Source: Bacillus_BA songklensis (GTDB taxonomy: Bacteria > Bacillota > Bacilli > Bacillales > Bacillaceae_H). Taken from it: a stretch of DNA of 64,000 bases. Both the position numbers and the translations under genes were made by a program. How positions within the stretch are numbered: the stretch's first letter is position 1; each line of letters begins with the position of its first letter. Below are positions 1 to 7,294 of this stretch, in pieces. The DNA is taken from contig NZ_JBHRZT010000052.1 in the NCBI RefSeq assembly GCF_042649685.1, forward strand, positions 620,001 through 684,000. Direction: 5' to 3'. The notes beneath the pieces are model-generated. The model was not told where the DNA came from and ran no database searches. It saw only the letters and a list, made by a program, of their open reading frames with translations.

Positions 1-34
1 CAATTTTGTTTTATAGTTGTAATATATGGAAGGT

Positions 35-161
35 ATAATAGGTAAAGAAGGGATTTCCTCCCAGGAGATCCTAGAGACTGAGAGACTGACGAATCAATCG
101 TTGTTCTGTCCTACACCAGTGCAGCGAAGCAAAAAGCACGGGAAATCTTCCCGGGCTTTTT
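35..161 (+). ncRNA. Possible short leader or small RNA ending in a terminator
   Basis: A TATAAT hexamer lies at 35-40 and a strong stem-loop with a T-rich 3' arm lies at 131-161 (AAAAAGC and GGGAA pairing with TTCCC and GCTTTTT). No reading frame lies between. This could be a short independent RNA or the end of a leader that begins outside the window. No good -35 was found and no RNA family was recognised. The hairpin is clear; the RNA gene is an inference. Confidence 0.3.
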
Positions 162-187
162 GCAGTCTGCTGATCACATCAAGGATA

Positions 188-231
188 AAACACGAACATT
201 AATTTATAATAATAAAAAAAAGTTCGTAAAA
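188..231 (+). promoter_or_regulatory. Inverted PurBox-like pair (PurR operator)
   Basis: CGAAC at 193-197 and GTTCG at 222-226 form an inverted repeat in AT-rich DNA, with 24 nt between the cores. That fits two 14-bp PurBoxes separated by about 16 bp, the arrangement known for Bacillus PurR operators. Position just upstream of a sigma-A promoter and two purine-related riboswitches supports the call. Bases flanking the cores match the box only partly. Confidence 0.6.
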
Positions 232-234
232 AGA

Positions 235-263
235 TTGACAGCTTGATAGAGAATGACTATGAT
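235..263 (+). promoter_or_regulatory. Sigma-A promoter for the tandem riboswitch leader
   Basis: TTGACA at 235-240 and TATGAT at 258-263 are separated by 17 bp. Transcription should start near 270, about 25 nt before the guanine aptamer. The site follows the PurBox-like pair directly. Confidence 0.8.
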
Positions 264-292
264 TAAGATAAGAAAACGACAGTTGAATCACA

Positions 293-366
293 CATACTCA
301 TATATACTCGGGAATAAGGCCCAAGCGTTTCTACCCCGTCACCGGAAATGATGGGACTATGAGTGG
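293..366 (+). ncRNA. Purine riboswitch aptamer, guanine class
   Basis: P1 is formed by ACTCATA (296-302) and TATGAGT (358-364). Between them lie a P2 arm (CGGG...CCC) with an AATAAGG loop, a P3 arm (CCCGTC...GATGGG) with a CCGGAAAT-type loop, and the conserved junction TTTCTACC. All are hallmarks of the purine aptamer. The specificity base in the P3-P1 junction (GACTAT, position 357) is C, which selects guanine or hypoxanthine rather than adenine. There is no terminator of its own before the next aptamer, so it probably works together with it. Confidence 0.88.
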
Positions 367-369
367 AAA

Positions 370-505
370 GAGAATCCAGGTTCCCGTCTTTTCTATTCGA
401 AAAGAGTCCGGTCCGAGCGATTCACATATCGTTGTTTTGCCCTACAAACGATCGGCGATATGACACCGAAGGGATAAAAGCCCAGGCGGGTAGGTTTCTG
501 CTCCT
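370..505 (+). ncRNA. ykkC-type riboswitch, probably subtype 2b (PRPP)
   Basis: The sequence carries ykkC-family signatures: GGTTCCCG near 379, CCGGTCCGAG near 409-418, ACACCGAAGGGATAAAAG at 463-480 and CCCAGGCGGG at 481-490. ykkC RNAs bind guanidine, ppGpp, PRPP or nucleotides according to subtype. Placement directly 3' of a guanine aptamer is the published tandem guanine-PRPP arrangement, so PRPP is the likely ligand. The 3' part of the aptamer overlaps the 5' arm of the terminator at 478, as expected if ligand binding allows read-through. Family assignment is firm; ligand is inferred from context. Confidence 0.75.
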
Positions 506-548
506 GTTTAGAAGACGGGCAACCCTGCCTGTGCCTGGGCTTCTTTGT
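478..548 (+). terminator. Riboswitch expression-platform terminator
   Basis: AAGCCCAGGC (478-487) pairs with GCCTGGGCTT (533-542), with additional inner pairing of GGGTAGG with CCCTGCC, followed by TTCTTTG. The 5' arm is shared with the PRPP aptamer, giving a ligand-controlled terminator. Confidence 0.75.
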
Positions 549-882
549 GTTTATTCAGCAGTAACCCATTTGACATATAAAAGCACCATAATAAGCACAT
601 TTGACAATAGGAGGGGCGGCGGCTTAGAAGGCTGTCGCTCTTTTATTTGGGCTCGAAAAAAAAATCGACCACTTCTTTTCTTGACCGCAAAAGAAAAGCT
701 AAGACATTCGCCGAAAAAGCTTGGTAAACGCCCATTTTCTCGAAGAAAGTTCACTATGTACGAGCCGGTTGTAGAAATGCTTGAATCAATACCACGTTCT
801 GTAATATCGGAGTGGGAAAAACTTTGGAAATCAGAAGATATAAAGAAGACGGCACAAGGGAAGTTGACATAAGAGGAAATAG
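549..882. other. Non-coding stretch where the riboswitch-controlled gene should be
   Basis: No purine gene follows the riboswitches. TTGACA-like words (581, 601) and a GGAGGGG sequence near 610 are present, but no ATG/GTG/TTG frame of coding character starts there. The open frame running from the riboswitch to about 872 reads through the structured RNA and is not credible as a gene, although its last 40 codons could be a decayed fragment. It looks as if the regulated gene has been deleted. Confidence 0.5.
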
Positions 883-1038
883 TCACGATGACAACGAAAT
901 CGGTTTGATGTCGCGGCTGTGTACTAGTTTTACCGTAAATTGATGGGTCACATCCCGGATTTCGCAATAGCCGCTGTTATACACATGAATGACAACATAT
1001 TCTTTTTCATTATAGAGAACGTGTGAACCTATATTCAT
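883..1038 (-). CDS. Small hypothetical protein (51 aa)
   Basis: A 51-residue protein beginning MNIGSHVLYNEKEYVV. The start at 1038 is chosen because AAAGGAGCG lies 6 bp upstream; a longer reading to 1068 lacks such a site. The sequence alternates short beta-like stretches (HVLYN, YVVIHVYN, YCEIRDV, FTVKLVH) and looks like a small SH3/KOW-like barrel, but I do not recognise the family. There is no signal peptide or membrane segment. It stands alone on the minus strand, downstream of the orphan riboswitch region. Confidence 0.6.
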   Translation of the reverse strand: MNIGSHVLYNEKEYVVIHVYNSGYCEIRDVTHQFTVKLVHSRDIKPISLSS

Positions 1039-1313
1039 CCAATCGCTCCTTTTTACAGAAAATTTCAACTTTTATGTCATTTTAACATTTAGATACAAAT
1101 TTTCAATGGTAATTTTGTTAAGTTCTTACAAAATTTTTGAAAGGGTTTATGAAACTGAGCAGTAATATATACGACAGTAAAGCGAAAAATATGACAAGGA
1201 GCGATTTGCCTTTTTCTCAGTTGGCGCGTTGAGTTTAGAGAGCGGAAGAAACTCCCGGCAAAAGGATTAGTCGTCCAATTGAGCGGGTAATGTTGTGTAA
1301 GAGGTGATAAAAC

Positions 1314-1454
1314 ATGATCGATTGGCTCAAAGATGCAACATTATTTTTAGGAGGACTTCTAAACGTCGGCATGATTCTAGTGTTCTTGATACTCTTTTTC
1401 CTTGTAAGGGCCATTAGGCGAAAAAATCGAAACAAGACCGGTTATTTGGATTGA
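1314..1454 (+). CDS. Small single-pass membrane protein (46 aa)
   Basis: The frame starts at ATG 1314 behind GAGGTG (7-bp spacing) and ends at TGA 1452-1454. It has a short polar start (MIDWLKDAT), a hydrophobic helix of about 22 residues (LFLGGLLNVGMILVFLILFF) and a basic tail (RAIRRKNRNK). That layout fits a small inner-membrane protein with a positive cytoplasmic end. A strong terminator follows 13 bp after the stop, which supports a monocistronic gene. Function unknown. Confidence 0.65.
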   Translation: MIDWLKDATLFLGGLLNVGMILVFLILFFLVRAIRRKNRNKTGYLD

Positions 1455-1467
1455 TCTATATCAATCA

Positions 1468-1509
1468 AAGAATTGGACATGGGCAAAAAACAGCCCATGT
1501 CCAATTCTT
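1468..1509 (+). terminator. Strong terminator, also part of a dispersed hairpin repeat
   Basis: AAGAATTGGACATGGGC (1468-1484) pairs perfectly with 1493-1509 around an 8-nt A-rich loop. The sequence after it, ACCTTTTTCG...ATTCAAGATG...AACAGAAAG, recurs near 14352 and 22883 and more weakly near 28387, after hairpins of different stem sequence. Confidence 0.75.
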
Positions 1510-1640
1510 AACCTTTTTCGATTATTCAAGATGTAAGAACAGAAAGATGCGAATAGAGCAAAAAACGTTCTCATGTTAAATTCATTACGCATAAGCGGCT
1601 GCCAAAATCCCTTACAGGTTCTTGTCAGCCGCTTCATTTG
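1510..1640. repeat. Dispersed intergenic repeat, copy 1
   Basis: Holds the shared words TTATTCAAGATG, AACAGAAAG and TGCGAATAGA, then TTACGCATAAG leading into a second hairpin, AAGCGGCTG (1593-1601) with CAGCCGCTT (1626-1634). The ACGCATAAG motif and a CCCTTAC loop word recur in the copies near 14.3 and 28.3 kb, while the stem sequence differs. The second hairpin can serve as a terminator on the minus strand for the GH18 gene. Confidence 0.6.
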
Positions 1641-1689
1641 ATTTAAAAACAGTTTAACCTTTCAGGGGGGGCTTTAGGCCGCTTCTTTT

Positions 1690-2877
1690 TCATTTCCCTG
1701 ATTTAACCGTATATTGCTTTGCTTGCTCTTGCTCTGTGGTTGATTTTTTCAGGACTTCTGAGATAGCACTTGTCAAACTTTGATGTCCTGCTGCATCATG
1801 ACCGGCTTCCCACAGCATCATCCCGCCGAAGCTGTGGTCGAGCGCCAGCTTTGTTTTCTTTTGGATGGTTGCAACCCCGTTGTAGTGATAGGTTGTCCCA
1901 TTCATGGTGACAACATCATGTCCGGCGTTTGCTGGATTGCTGCCTACGATCGCGGCATAGGAGAGTTGTCCAGCAGACAAGTCTTCCGGCTGGGCATAAA
2001 ATGGAACGCCCAACACGAGTTTTTCTTTGGAAATCCCGTTTTCCTCAAATAGATTCGCCCAATAATTGACGATATGTTCCGTGAACGGGTAAGGAGACAG
2101 ATTCGCCGCATTATACTCGCCGTCCCACTGTCCGTCATAAGCCATGATGTTTACGTGATCGACATCCCGGAACATCGATGGCTCGAACACCACGGATGTG
2201 ACTTCCGTTCCCGTCACGCTATGAATCTTGGAATAAACGGCAATGGACAGTTCCTTATCCTTCGCATGGAGCTTGTCGCTTAACGCTTTTGTAAAAGCGG
2301 CCAGATTTTTGGCATCTGCTTCGGAGCGAGGATGTTCAAAATCGATGTCGATACCGTCCAGCTTTTCACGATCGGCCATCCCGACAAGCTCGTTTACGAG
2401 TCTTGTACGGGAAGCGGGCTGACTGATAGCCGTTTTGAAATATTCGTACGACTCACCGCCCTGGATGTGATACCAACCGCCAATTGCAAGCATCGCTTTT
2501 GTGTGATGTTGATGCGCTTTTTGAACCATTGTCCGCAAATGGTTGATGGCCGTTTCTCCATGTAATAAAAGACGGCCGTCTTTTGTCGGATGGGCAAAGG
2601 AGAAAATGACGTGCGTCAATTGGGAATAATGGACCGTATTGGGATCCCGAAAATCCTGAACGTAGCCAATCAGCACTTTTGGCTGTGCCGGTTCTGGTGT
2701 TGTCTTTGGTTTTGGGTTCTTTTGAGATATTGGAGCTTGTTCCGTTTTCCGGGATTTTTGACTTTCGGAAGTTTCCCGCTGTGTGTCGTTGGTAGAGAAT
2801 AATACCCCCGAAATGAATCCTCCCGCGAAAGTGATGATGAAAATCAGCGCAAGGAGAAGGTTGGATTTCTTCATCAT
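1690..2877 (-). CDS. Membrane-anchored glycoside hydrolase family 18 (chitinase/glucosaminidase-like)
   Basis: A 395-residue protein. An N-terminal hydrophobic anchor (LLLALIFIITFAGGFISGVLF) is followed by a Pro/Lys/Gln-rich linker and then a GH18 TIM barrel starting at VLIGYVQDF. The catalytic DxxDxDxE signature is present as LDGIDIDFEHP near residue 175, with AIGGW upstream, VNIMAYD after it, and the final barrel strand GGMMLWEAGHDA. GH18 enzymes cut beta-1,4 GlcNAc linkages (chitin, peptidoglycan fragments) or act as spore-coat glucosaminidases. It probably acts at the outer face of the membrane. The start at ATG 2877 is chosen because AGAGG lies 7 bp upstream; in-frame GTG 2892 precedes the ribosome site. 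Confidence 0.88.
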   Translation of the reverse strand: MMKKSNLLLALIFIITFAGGFISGVLFSTNDTQRETSESQKSRKTEQAPISQKNPKPKTTPEPAQPKVLIGYVQDFRDPNTVHYSQLTHVIFSFAHPTKDGRLLLHGETAINHLRTMVQKAHQHHTKAMLAIGGWYHIQGGESYEYFKTAISQPASRTRLVNELVGMADREKLDGIDIDFEHPRSEADAKNLAAFTKALSDKLHAKDKELSIAVYSKIHSVTGTEVTSVVFEPSMFRDVDHVNIMAYDGQWDGEYNAANLSPYPFTEHIVNYWANLFEENGISKEKLVLGVPFYAQPEDLSAGQLSYAAIVGSNPANAGHDVVTMNGTTYHYNGVATIQKKTKLALDHSFGGMMLWEAGHDAAGHQSLTSAISEVLKKSTTEQEQAKQYTVKSGK

Positions 2878-3074
2878 TGACATTCCTCTCACAAACTTAT
2901 AGTCTTTAAAAATTTTAACAAAAAAGGAGAGGGGAGAGTGTTGGTAATATCAACCTCTTCAAAAGAAAAGGCCCTGCCGGGGGTATTGTTAACGTTAATC
3001 CTTTTTCAACTGTTGAATCGATACTGGATAAGCTGGATTTTTATCTACTGTTATGACACGGGGTCTGGCAACAT

Positions 3075-3112
3075 ACGAAAAAGCCAAGGCTTTTTTCAAG
3101 AAGCGCTTGGCT
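3075..3112 (-). terminator. Terminator after the DeoR-type fragment
   Basis: AGCCAAG (3082-3088) pairs with CTTGGCT (3106-3112). On the minus strand the stem is followed by TTTTTC, downstream of the stop at 3131. The 240 bp from 2893 to 3130 hold nothing else recognisable. Confidence 0.6.
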
Positions 3113-3130
3113 GCTTTGGTGTCTCTAAAT

Positions 3131-3610
3131 TTACTCAAATTCGTCAGTTGATACTATCATTACTTCAATGTTTTGTTCTTTAAATTTTTTTGCATAATCA
3201 TCTGTTATAGCGAAATCAGTTATTATAGTATCTATTTGATCTATTGAAGCAAATGATGCAATTGAATTTTTATTAATTTTAGTATGGTCAAGCAAAGCAA
3301 CTACCTTATTAGAAGCGTTAACCATGGCTTTTTTTAATTCTACTTCATATACACTGAAATCAGATAAACCGGATTCGAATGAAAATCCATTAGCGGAAGT
3401 AAACATTAGGTCTATATTAATTTGGTTCAAAATATTTACTCCCAAACTATCTTCTAGGGAATACGAGCCTCTTTTAACAATCCCGCCTAATAAGATAACG
3501 GTGATATCAGGATGTTCATGTAACTCAAGAGCAGTATTAATGCCGCTTGTTACAACGGTTAATCGAATTTGCATCTCTTTCAGAGTACGAGCAAGTTCAA
3601 GAGCGGTTAG
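3131..3610 (-). pseudogene. DeoR-family regulator, C-terminal sensor domain only
   Basis: The frame encodes the DeoR C-terminal sugar-phosphate sensor: LTVVTSGINTALEL, then VILLGGIVKRGSYSLEDSLG, LMFTSANGFSFESGLSDF and IDTIITD. Homology continues upstream of the first ATG into LTALELARTLKE, the usual 'TTTLELA' segment of this family, and then stops at about 3610. The N-terminal winged-helix DNA-binding half (about 75 residues) is absent. Full-length members are about 250 residues, so this is a 5'-truncated remnant joined to unrelated DNA. Confidence 0.75.
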
Positions 3611-3624
3611 CAGTAAAAAAATAT

Positions 3625-3738
3625 ATGAACAGATCTGCTGATGGACATAAGAAAGTTGAAACTAAGTTAAAAATAATTTTTGTTTATGGAACTGTTATTG
3701 CTTCAGTATGCTTATTAGGTTTATTAATGTTGGCCTAA
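3625..3738 (+). CDS. Possible small membrane protein or C-terminal fragment
   Basis: The 37 codons from ATG 3625 read MNRSADGHKKVETK followed by a hydrophobic helix (IIFVYGTVIASVCLLGLLMLA) to the stop. No convincing ribosome site precedes it, and the upstream frame runs into the antisense of the DeoR remnant. It may be the tail of a truncated gene fused at the 3.6-kb junction. Composition looks like a real transmembrane segment. Confidence 0.3.
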   Translation: MNRSADGHKKVETKLKIIFVYGTVIASVCLLGLLMLA

Positions 3739-3924
3739 TTCAACAAAAGGATGGCTTTAGTAAAATAAATGAGGTGCCATTTTTTGCAACTCTTTCGTAT
3801 TTTTCAATATTCCGCAATCGGGCGCTTTAATTTAATAAGACATAAAAAAAGAGAGCAGCCAAGCTTTCATGTCCGCCACTCATGTACAAGTCTTTTTATA
3901 TAATTTGACACTAAAGACAATCAA

Positions 3925-3966
3925 AAAAGTAACGCTCCGTACCAACCGGAACGAAGCGTTATTTTT
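3925..3966 (-). terminator. Terminator of the CysJ-like gene
   Basis: AACGCTCCGT (3931-3940) pairs imperfectly with ACGAAGCGTT (3951-3960). T-rich runs on both sides make it potentially bidirectional; it lies 39 bp after the minus-strand stop at 4005. The stretch 3740-3925 holds no gene. Confidence 0.65.
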
Positions 3967-4004
3967 TGAAAACAATATAACTGTATACTTAAAACGTTTT
4001 CATT

Positions 4005-5180
4005 TTAATACACATCACGTTGATAACGCCCTTGCTTCTGCATATCTTTAAGATACGCTTCAGCTGCATCGCGAGCCATCGCGCCTTCTTTTTCAATAAC
4101 AGTAATAAGCGCTTCGTTGACGTCTTTCGCCATATGTTCCTTATCCCCACAAACGTAGAAATAAGCTCCTTTTTCAATCCATTCAAACAATTCTTTGCTA
4201 TGCTCAAGCATTTTATGTTGCACATAAACTTTTTGAGCCGTATCACGGGAGAATGCAGTATCAAGTCTTGTCAATACCCCATCTTGTTGATATTTTTCCA
4301 ACTCGCTTTGATAAAGGAAATCTGACGCTGCATGCTGGTCTCCAAAAAATAGCCATGACCGGCCAGTGGCTTTATTTACTGCTCGTTCCTGGATAAAAGA
4401 ACGGAATGGTGCAATGCCTGTCCCAGGTCCAACCATAATAATATCTTTGTCTTGAGACTCTGGCAAATAGAAGTGTTTATTTGCTTGAACAAAGACTGGA
4501 AGCGTATCTCCTTCTTGAACACGTTCTGCACATAAAACAGAACAAACGCCTTTTCGATCGCGTCCGTGCGCCGTGTAGCGTACAGCACCGATGGTTAGAT
4601 GAACTTCATCTGGATTAGCAGTAATACTGCTTGCAATAGAATAGAGACGCGGCGTCATTTTTCTTAATAATGAGACGATTTCTTGGGCAGAAGCCTTCCA
4701 TGGACCAAAATCACGTAACATATCAAGCAAATCACGCCCATAGCAATATTCCTTTAGTTGGTTTGCATTTTCAACCAGCACAAGCTTTTGCAGCTTTTCG
4801 TTTTCTGTGAATGCAGCTGCCTGTTGTAAAATTTTCTTCGTCAGCAGTGTAATTTCAAAGTAGGTTGTCAGCGCTTCCTTCAGTGGCAGTGTCTCACCTT
4901 GCTTACTAACGGTTACAACCGCTTCTTCATCCCATTCCATTTCATTAATAAGAGAAGCCACAAGCTCTGGATCATTTGATGGGATAACGCCAAGTGCATC
5001 ACCTGGGACATAAGAAAGGCCCGACCCTTGTAATGATAACTCAATATGCCTTGTTTCCTTGCTAGAGCCTGTTCCATTTAAATTAATATTTTTAAGAACC
5101 TTCGCTTGAAATGGATTGGTCCTTGAAAATGGGAGTTTCTCACTTTTGGCATTTTTAGTATCTTCTAAAGTACGTTGCAT
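4005..5180 (-). CDS. Sulfite reductase flavoprotein-like FAD/NADPH oxidoreductase, no flavodoxin domain
   Basis: A 391-residue protein equivalent to the C-terminal two-thirds of CysJ (alpha subunit, NADPH to FAD to FMN electron transfer). Visible are the FAD-binding domain with RLYSIASS and the following GVCSVLCAE, the NADPH-binding GPGTGIAPFRSF, the YVCGD segment and the C-terminal aromatic RDVY. The N-terminal flavodoxin (FMN) domain of normal ~600-residue CysJ is missing. The gene nevertheless has a proper start (GGAGG 9 bp upstream of ATG 5180), so it is probably an expressed short form rather than a simple truncation. No cysI haemoprotein gene is nearby. An assembly gap lies about 180 bp upstream. 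It could reduce a separate flavodoxin or another acceptor. Confidence 0.82.
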   Translation of the reverse strand: MQRTLEDTKNAKSEKLPFSRTNPFQAKVLKNINLNGTGSSKETRHIELSLQGSGLSYVPGDALGVIPSNDPELVASLINEMEWDEEAVVTVSKQGETLPLKEALTTYFEITLLTKKILQQAAAFTENEKLQKLVLVENANQLKEYCYGRDLLDMLRDFGPWKASAQEIVSLLRKMTPRLYSIASSITANPDEVHLTIGAVRYTAHGRDRKGVCSVLCAERVQEGDTLPVFVQANKHFYLPESQDKDIIMVGPGTGIAPFRSFIQERAVNKATGRSWLFFGDQHAASDFLYQSELEKYQQDGVLTRLDTAFSRDTAQKVYVQHKMLEHSKELFEWIEKGAYFYVCGDKEHMAKDVNEALITVIEKEGAMARDAAEAYLKDMQKQGRYQRDVY

Positions 5181-5333
5181 AGCTCTTAACCTCCAAAGGT
5201 AGTATATATAACTAGAATAACACAGAAATGGGAAATATGAAGAAGTAACACAAGAATAAATCTATATAGATCGATTTAGAAAATTCGACCTGACCAAAGA
5301 ACGGCCATGCCAAATTTTCTAGACCTAAGCGGC

Positions 5334-5510
5334 TGGCGCCCCCCTTGCGGGGTTGGCGCCANNNNNNNNNNNNNNNNNNNNNNNNNNNNNNNNNNNNNNN
5401 NNNNNNNNNNNNNNNNNNNNNNNNNNNNNNNNNNNNNNNNNNNNNNNNNNNNNNNNNNNNNNNNNNNNNNNNNNNNNNNNNNNNNNNNNNNNNNNNNNNN
5501 NNNNNNNNNN
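5334..5510. other. GC-rich palindrome leading into an assembly gap
   Basis: TGGCGCC (5334-5340), CCCC, TTGC, GGGG and TGGCGCCA (5354-5361) form a near-perfect GC hairpin, and Ns begin one base later (5362-5510). The hairpin may be part of a repeated element that broke the assembly. The true content and size of the gap are unknown. Confidence 0.6.
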
Positions 5511-5527
5511 TAGGAAGAAACTTGTCA
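5511..5527 (+). repeat. Short dispersed motif TAGGAAGAAAC, copy 1
   Basis: TAGGAAGAAACTTGTCAA starts directly at the gap edge. Near-identical words occur at 8106, 28252 and 33475. Confidence 0.45.
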
Positions 5528-5615
5528 AAAAAGAAGCAATTGCCATGATGCTTATTCTTGTTTCCATATACGATACATGTGGAGGCGATAGCCAAAATAA
5601 GTATAAAACAATTTG

Positions 5616-5655
5616 AAGGGGCCTAATTCCTTAATGGAAAGGGCTCCTTTATTTT
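5616..5655 (+). terminator. Terminator-like hairpin upstream of the amino-acid transporter
   Basis: AAGGGGCC (5616-5623) pairs with GGGCTCCTT (5641-5649), with inner TTCC/GGAA pairing, followed by TATTTTA. It may end a transcript whose gene was lost or lies in the gap. Confidence 0.45.
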
Positions 5656-5680
5656 ACAATTCATAATGGATATTGTATTT

Positions 5681-5740
5681 ATAATATTATGGTGTTACAA
5701 TATTATAGTTTGATAATATGGTAGTGTACTAAAGTAAAAT
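5681..5740 (+). promoter_or_regulatory. AT-rich dyad and promoter region of the amino-acid transporter
   Basis: ATAATATT (5681-5688) and AATATTAT (5699-5706) form a dyad about 65 bp before the start codon, and TTGATA follows at 5710. It may be an operator. No well-spaced -35/-10 pair is certain. Confidence 0.3.
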
Positions 5741-5770
5741 AATACTCAGTTAAAGGTGGTATCCTAAAAT

Positions 5771-6553
5771 ATGAAACGTTTAGCAACTATTATCTTAGTA
5801 ATAGTAACCGCACTTTCGATTGTTGCAGGGTGTTCTAAATCTTCTGAATCAACGGAGAAAGCGGATGACACGCTGGTGATTGGAATCGACGATAAATTTG
5901 CACCTATGGGGTTCCGGGATGAGAACAATGAGATTGTTGGTTTTGACATCGACTACGCCAAAGCAGCTGCAGAAAAAATGGGAACAAAGGTTAAATTTCA
6001 ACCCATTGACTGGCAAACAAAAGAATCTGAGCTAAGCAGCGGACGAATTGATCTCATTTGGAACGGGTATACTATTACGGATGAACGTAAGAAGAAGGTT
6101 CTTTTTACAAAGCCGTATTTGAAAAATGCACAGGTGGTTGTTACCCTTGCTGATTCAAAGCTTGCTAAGCTAAGCGATTTAGAAGGTAAAGTTGTGGGTC
6201 TTCAGTCTCTATCATCCGCAGCAGATGCTTTGAATGCTAACCCTATCAAATCCAAAATTAAAACTGTTACGGAGTTTTCCGACAATGTTTCTGCCTTGAA
6301 TGACTTAAAGAACGGCCGTTTAGATGCGGTAGTTATCGATGAGGTTGTCATAGATTACTATATGACTAAAGAGAAAGATACCTTTAAGGTGTTAGATGAA
6401 TCCCTTGCTCCAGAAGAGTATGGAGTAGGCGTTAAAAAAGGAAATGAAGCCTTACTTGAAAAGCTTCAAAAAGCACTCGATGAGATGAATGAGGATGGTA
6501 CTGCCGCCGAAATTTCGAAAAAGTGGTTTGGCGAAGATAAGGTGTTAAAGTAA
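5771..6553 (+). CDS. Polar amino-acid ABC transporter, substrate-binding lipoprotein
   Basis: 260 residues. The signal peptide ends in a lipobox (SIVAGC, Cys about residue 21), so the protein is lipid-anchored outside the membrane. The family-3 binding fold is clear: VIGIDDKFAPMGF, IVGFDIDYAKAAAEKMG, DLIWNGYTITDERKK, VVGLQS, RLDAVVIDE and C-terminal ISKKWFGEDK. The start follows AAAGGTGG. It is first in a three-gene operon with the permease and ATPase downstream. Substrate cannot be fixed from sequence; glutamine, cystine and related polar amino acids are candidates. Confidence 0.9.
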   Translation: MKRLATIILVIVTALSIVAGCSKSSESTEKADDTLVIGIDDKFAPMGFRDENNEIVGFDIDYAKAAAEKMGTKVKFQPIDWQTKESELSSGRIDLIWNGYTITDERKKKVLFTKPYLKNAQVVVTLADSKLAKLSDLEGKVVGLQSLSSAADALNANPIKSKIKTVTEFSDNVSALNDLKNGRLDAVVIDEVVIDYYMTKEKDTFKVLDESLAPEEYGVGVKKGNEALLEKLQKALDEMNEDGTAAEISKKWFGEDKVLK

Positions 6554-6569
6554 TAACGAATATAGGGCG

Positions 6570-6606
6570 AAACAGGATTTCCACGGGGGAACCCTGTTTT
6601 GTTTTT
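6570..6606 (+). terminator. Intra-operon attenuating hairpin
   Basis: AAACAGG (6570-6576) pairs with CCTGTTT (6593-6599), with inner TTTCC/GGGGAA pairing, then GTTTTTGG. A leaky terminator or 3' stabiliser between binding protein and permease is common and gives excess binding protein. Confidence 0.6.
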
Positions 6607-6619
6607 GGAGGAACCTTTT

Positions 6620-7279
6620 ATGTCTTTTGATTACATTACCTCAATACTTATGCCCATGCTAGAAGGGGCACAGATGACAGTTCTCTTGTTTTTGATCGCC
6701 ATTGTGGTGTCTATTCCGTTGGGTTTTGTATTAACGCTCGCTGTAAGAAGCAGTTTCAAGCCTCTTTCCTGGCTTGCTCAGGGCTATATTTACGTGTTGC
6801 GTGGAACCCCGCTCTTGCTTCAACTGTTATTTATATGCTTCGGGCTGCCAATGCTGCCTGTGATTGGCGAATATTTGGTTCTTGATCGTTTTGTCGCTGC
6901 CTGTTTAGGTTTTATTTTGAACTATGCAGCCTATTTTGCCGAAATCTTTCGCGGTGGTCTTCTGGCTATTGATAAAGGTCAATATGAGGCATCTCAAGTC
7001 CTTGGCTTGAATAAATGGCAGACGATGACAAAGATCATACTGCCTCAAATGTTTCGCATAGCACTTCCAGCTGTGGCTAACGAATCGGTGACACTGGTCA
7101 AGGATACCGCACTGCTCTATGCGGTAGCTGTACCGGAATTGTTACATTTTGCTCAAACTGCTGTCAATCGTGATTTTACGATCGTGCCATTTGTCGTGGC
7201 AGGTGTCATTTATTTGATTATGACGCTTGTATTAACCATGATCTTTAAATGGTTCGAACGTCGGTTCAAATTTGAATAA
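6620..7279 (+). CDS. Polar amino-acid ABC transporter, permease
   Basis: 219 residues with about five membrane helices. The start ATG 6620 is chosen because GGAGG lies 8 bp upstream. HisM/GlnP-family features are the N-terminal YVLRGTPLLLQLLF motif and the ATPase-coupling EAA loop (EASQVLGLNKWQTMTKIILPQMFRIALP). It forms the membrane channel with the ATPase encoded next. The stop is 15 bp before the downstream start. Confidence 0.9.
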   Translation: MSFDYITSILMPMLEGAQMTVLLFLIAIVVSIPLGFVLTLAVRSSFKPLSWLAQGYIYVLRGTPLLLQLLFICFGLPMLPVIGEYLVLDRFVAACLGFILNYAAYFAEIFRGGLLAIDKGQYEASQVLGLNKWQTMTKIILPQMFRIALPAVANESVTLVKDTALLYAVAVPELLHFAQTAVNRDFTIVPFVVAGVIYLIMTLVLTMIFKWFERRFKFE

Positions 7280-7294
7280 GAAGGAATGGTGAAT

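Noticed and set aside
363..872. 169-codon plus-strand frame beginning at the guanine aptamer
   Set aside because: It reads through two structured RNA aptamers and a terminator, has no ribosome site and lacks protein-like composition except perhaps at the very end.
551..967. 138-codon minus-strand frame
   Set aside because: It overlaps the real small gene 883-1038 in another frame, has no ribosome site and no recognisable domain.
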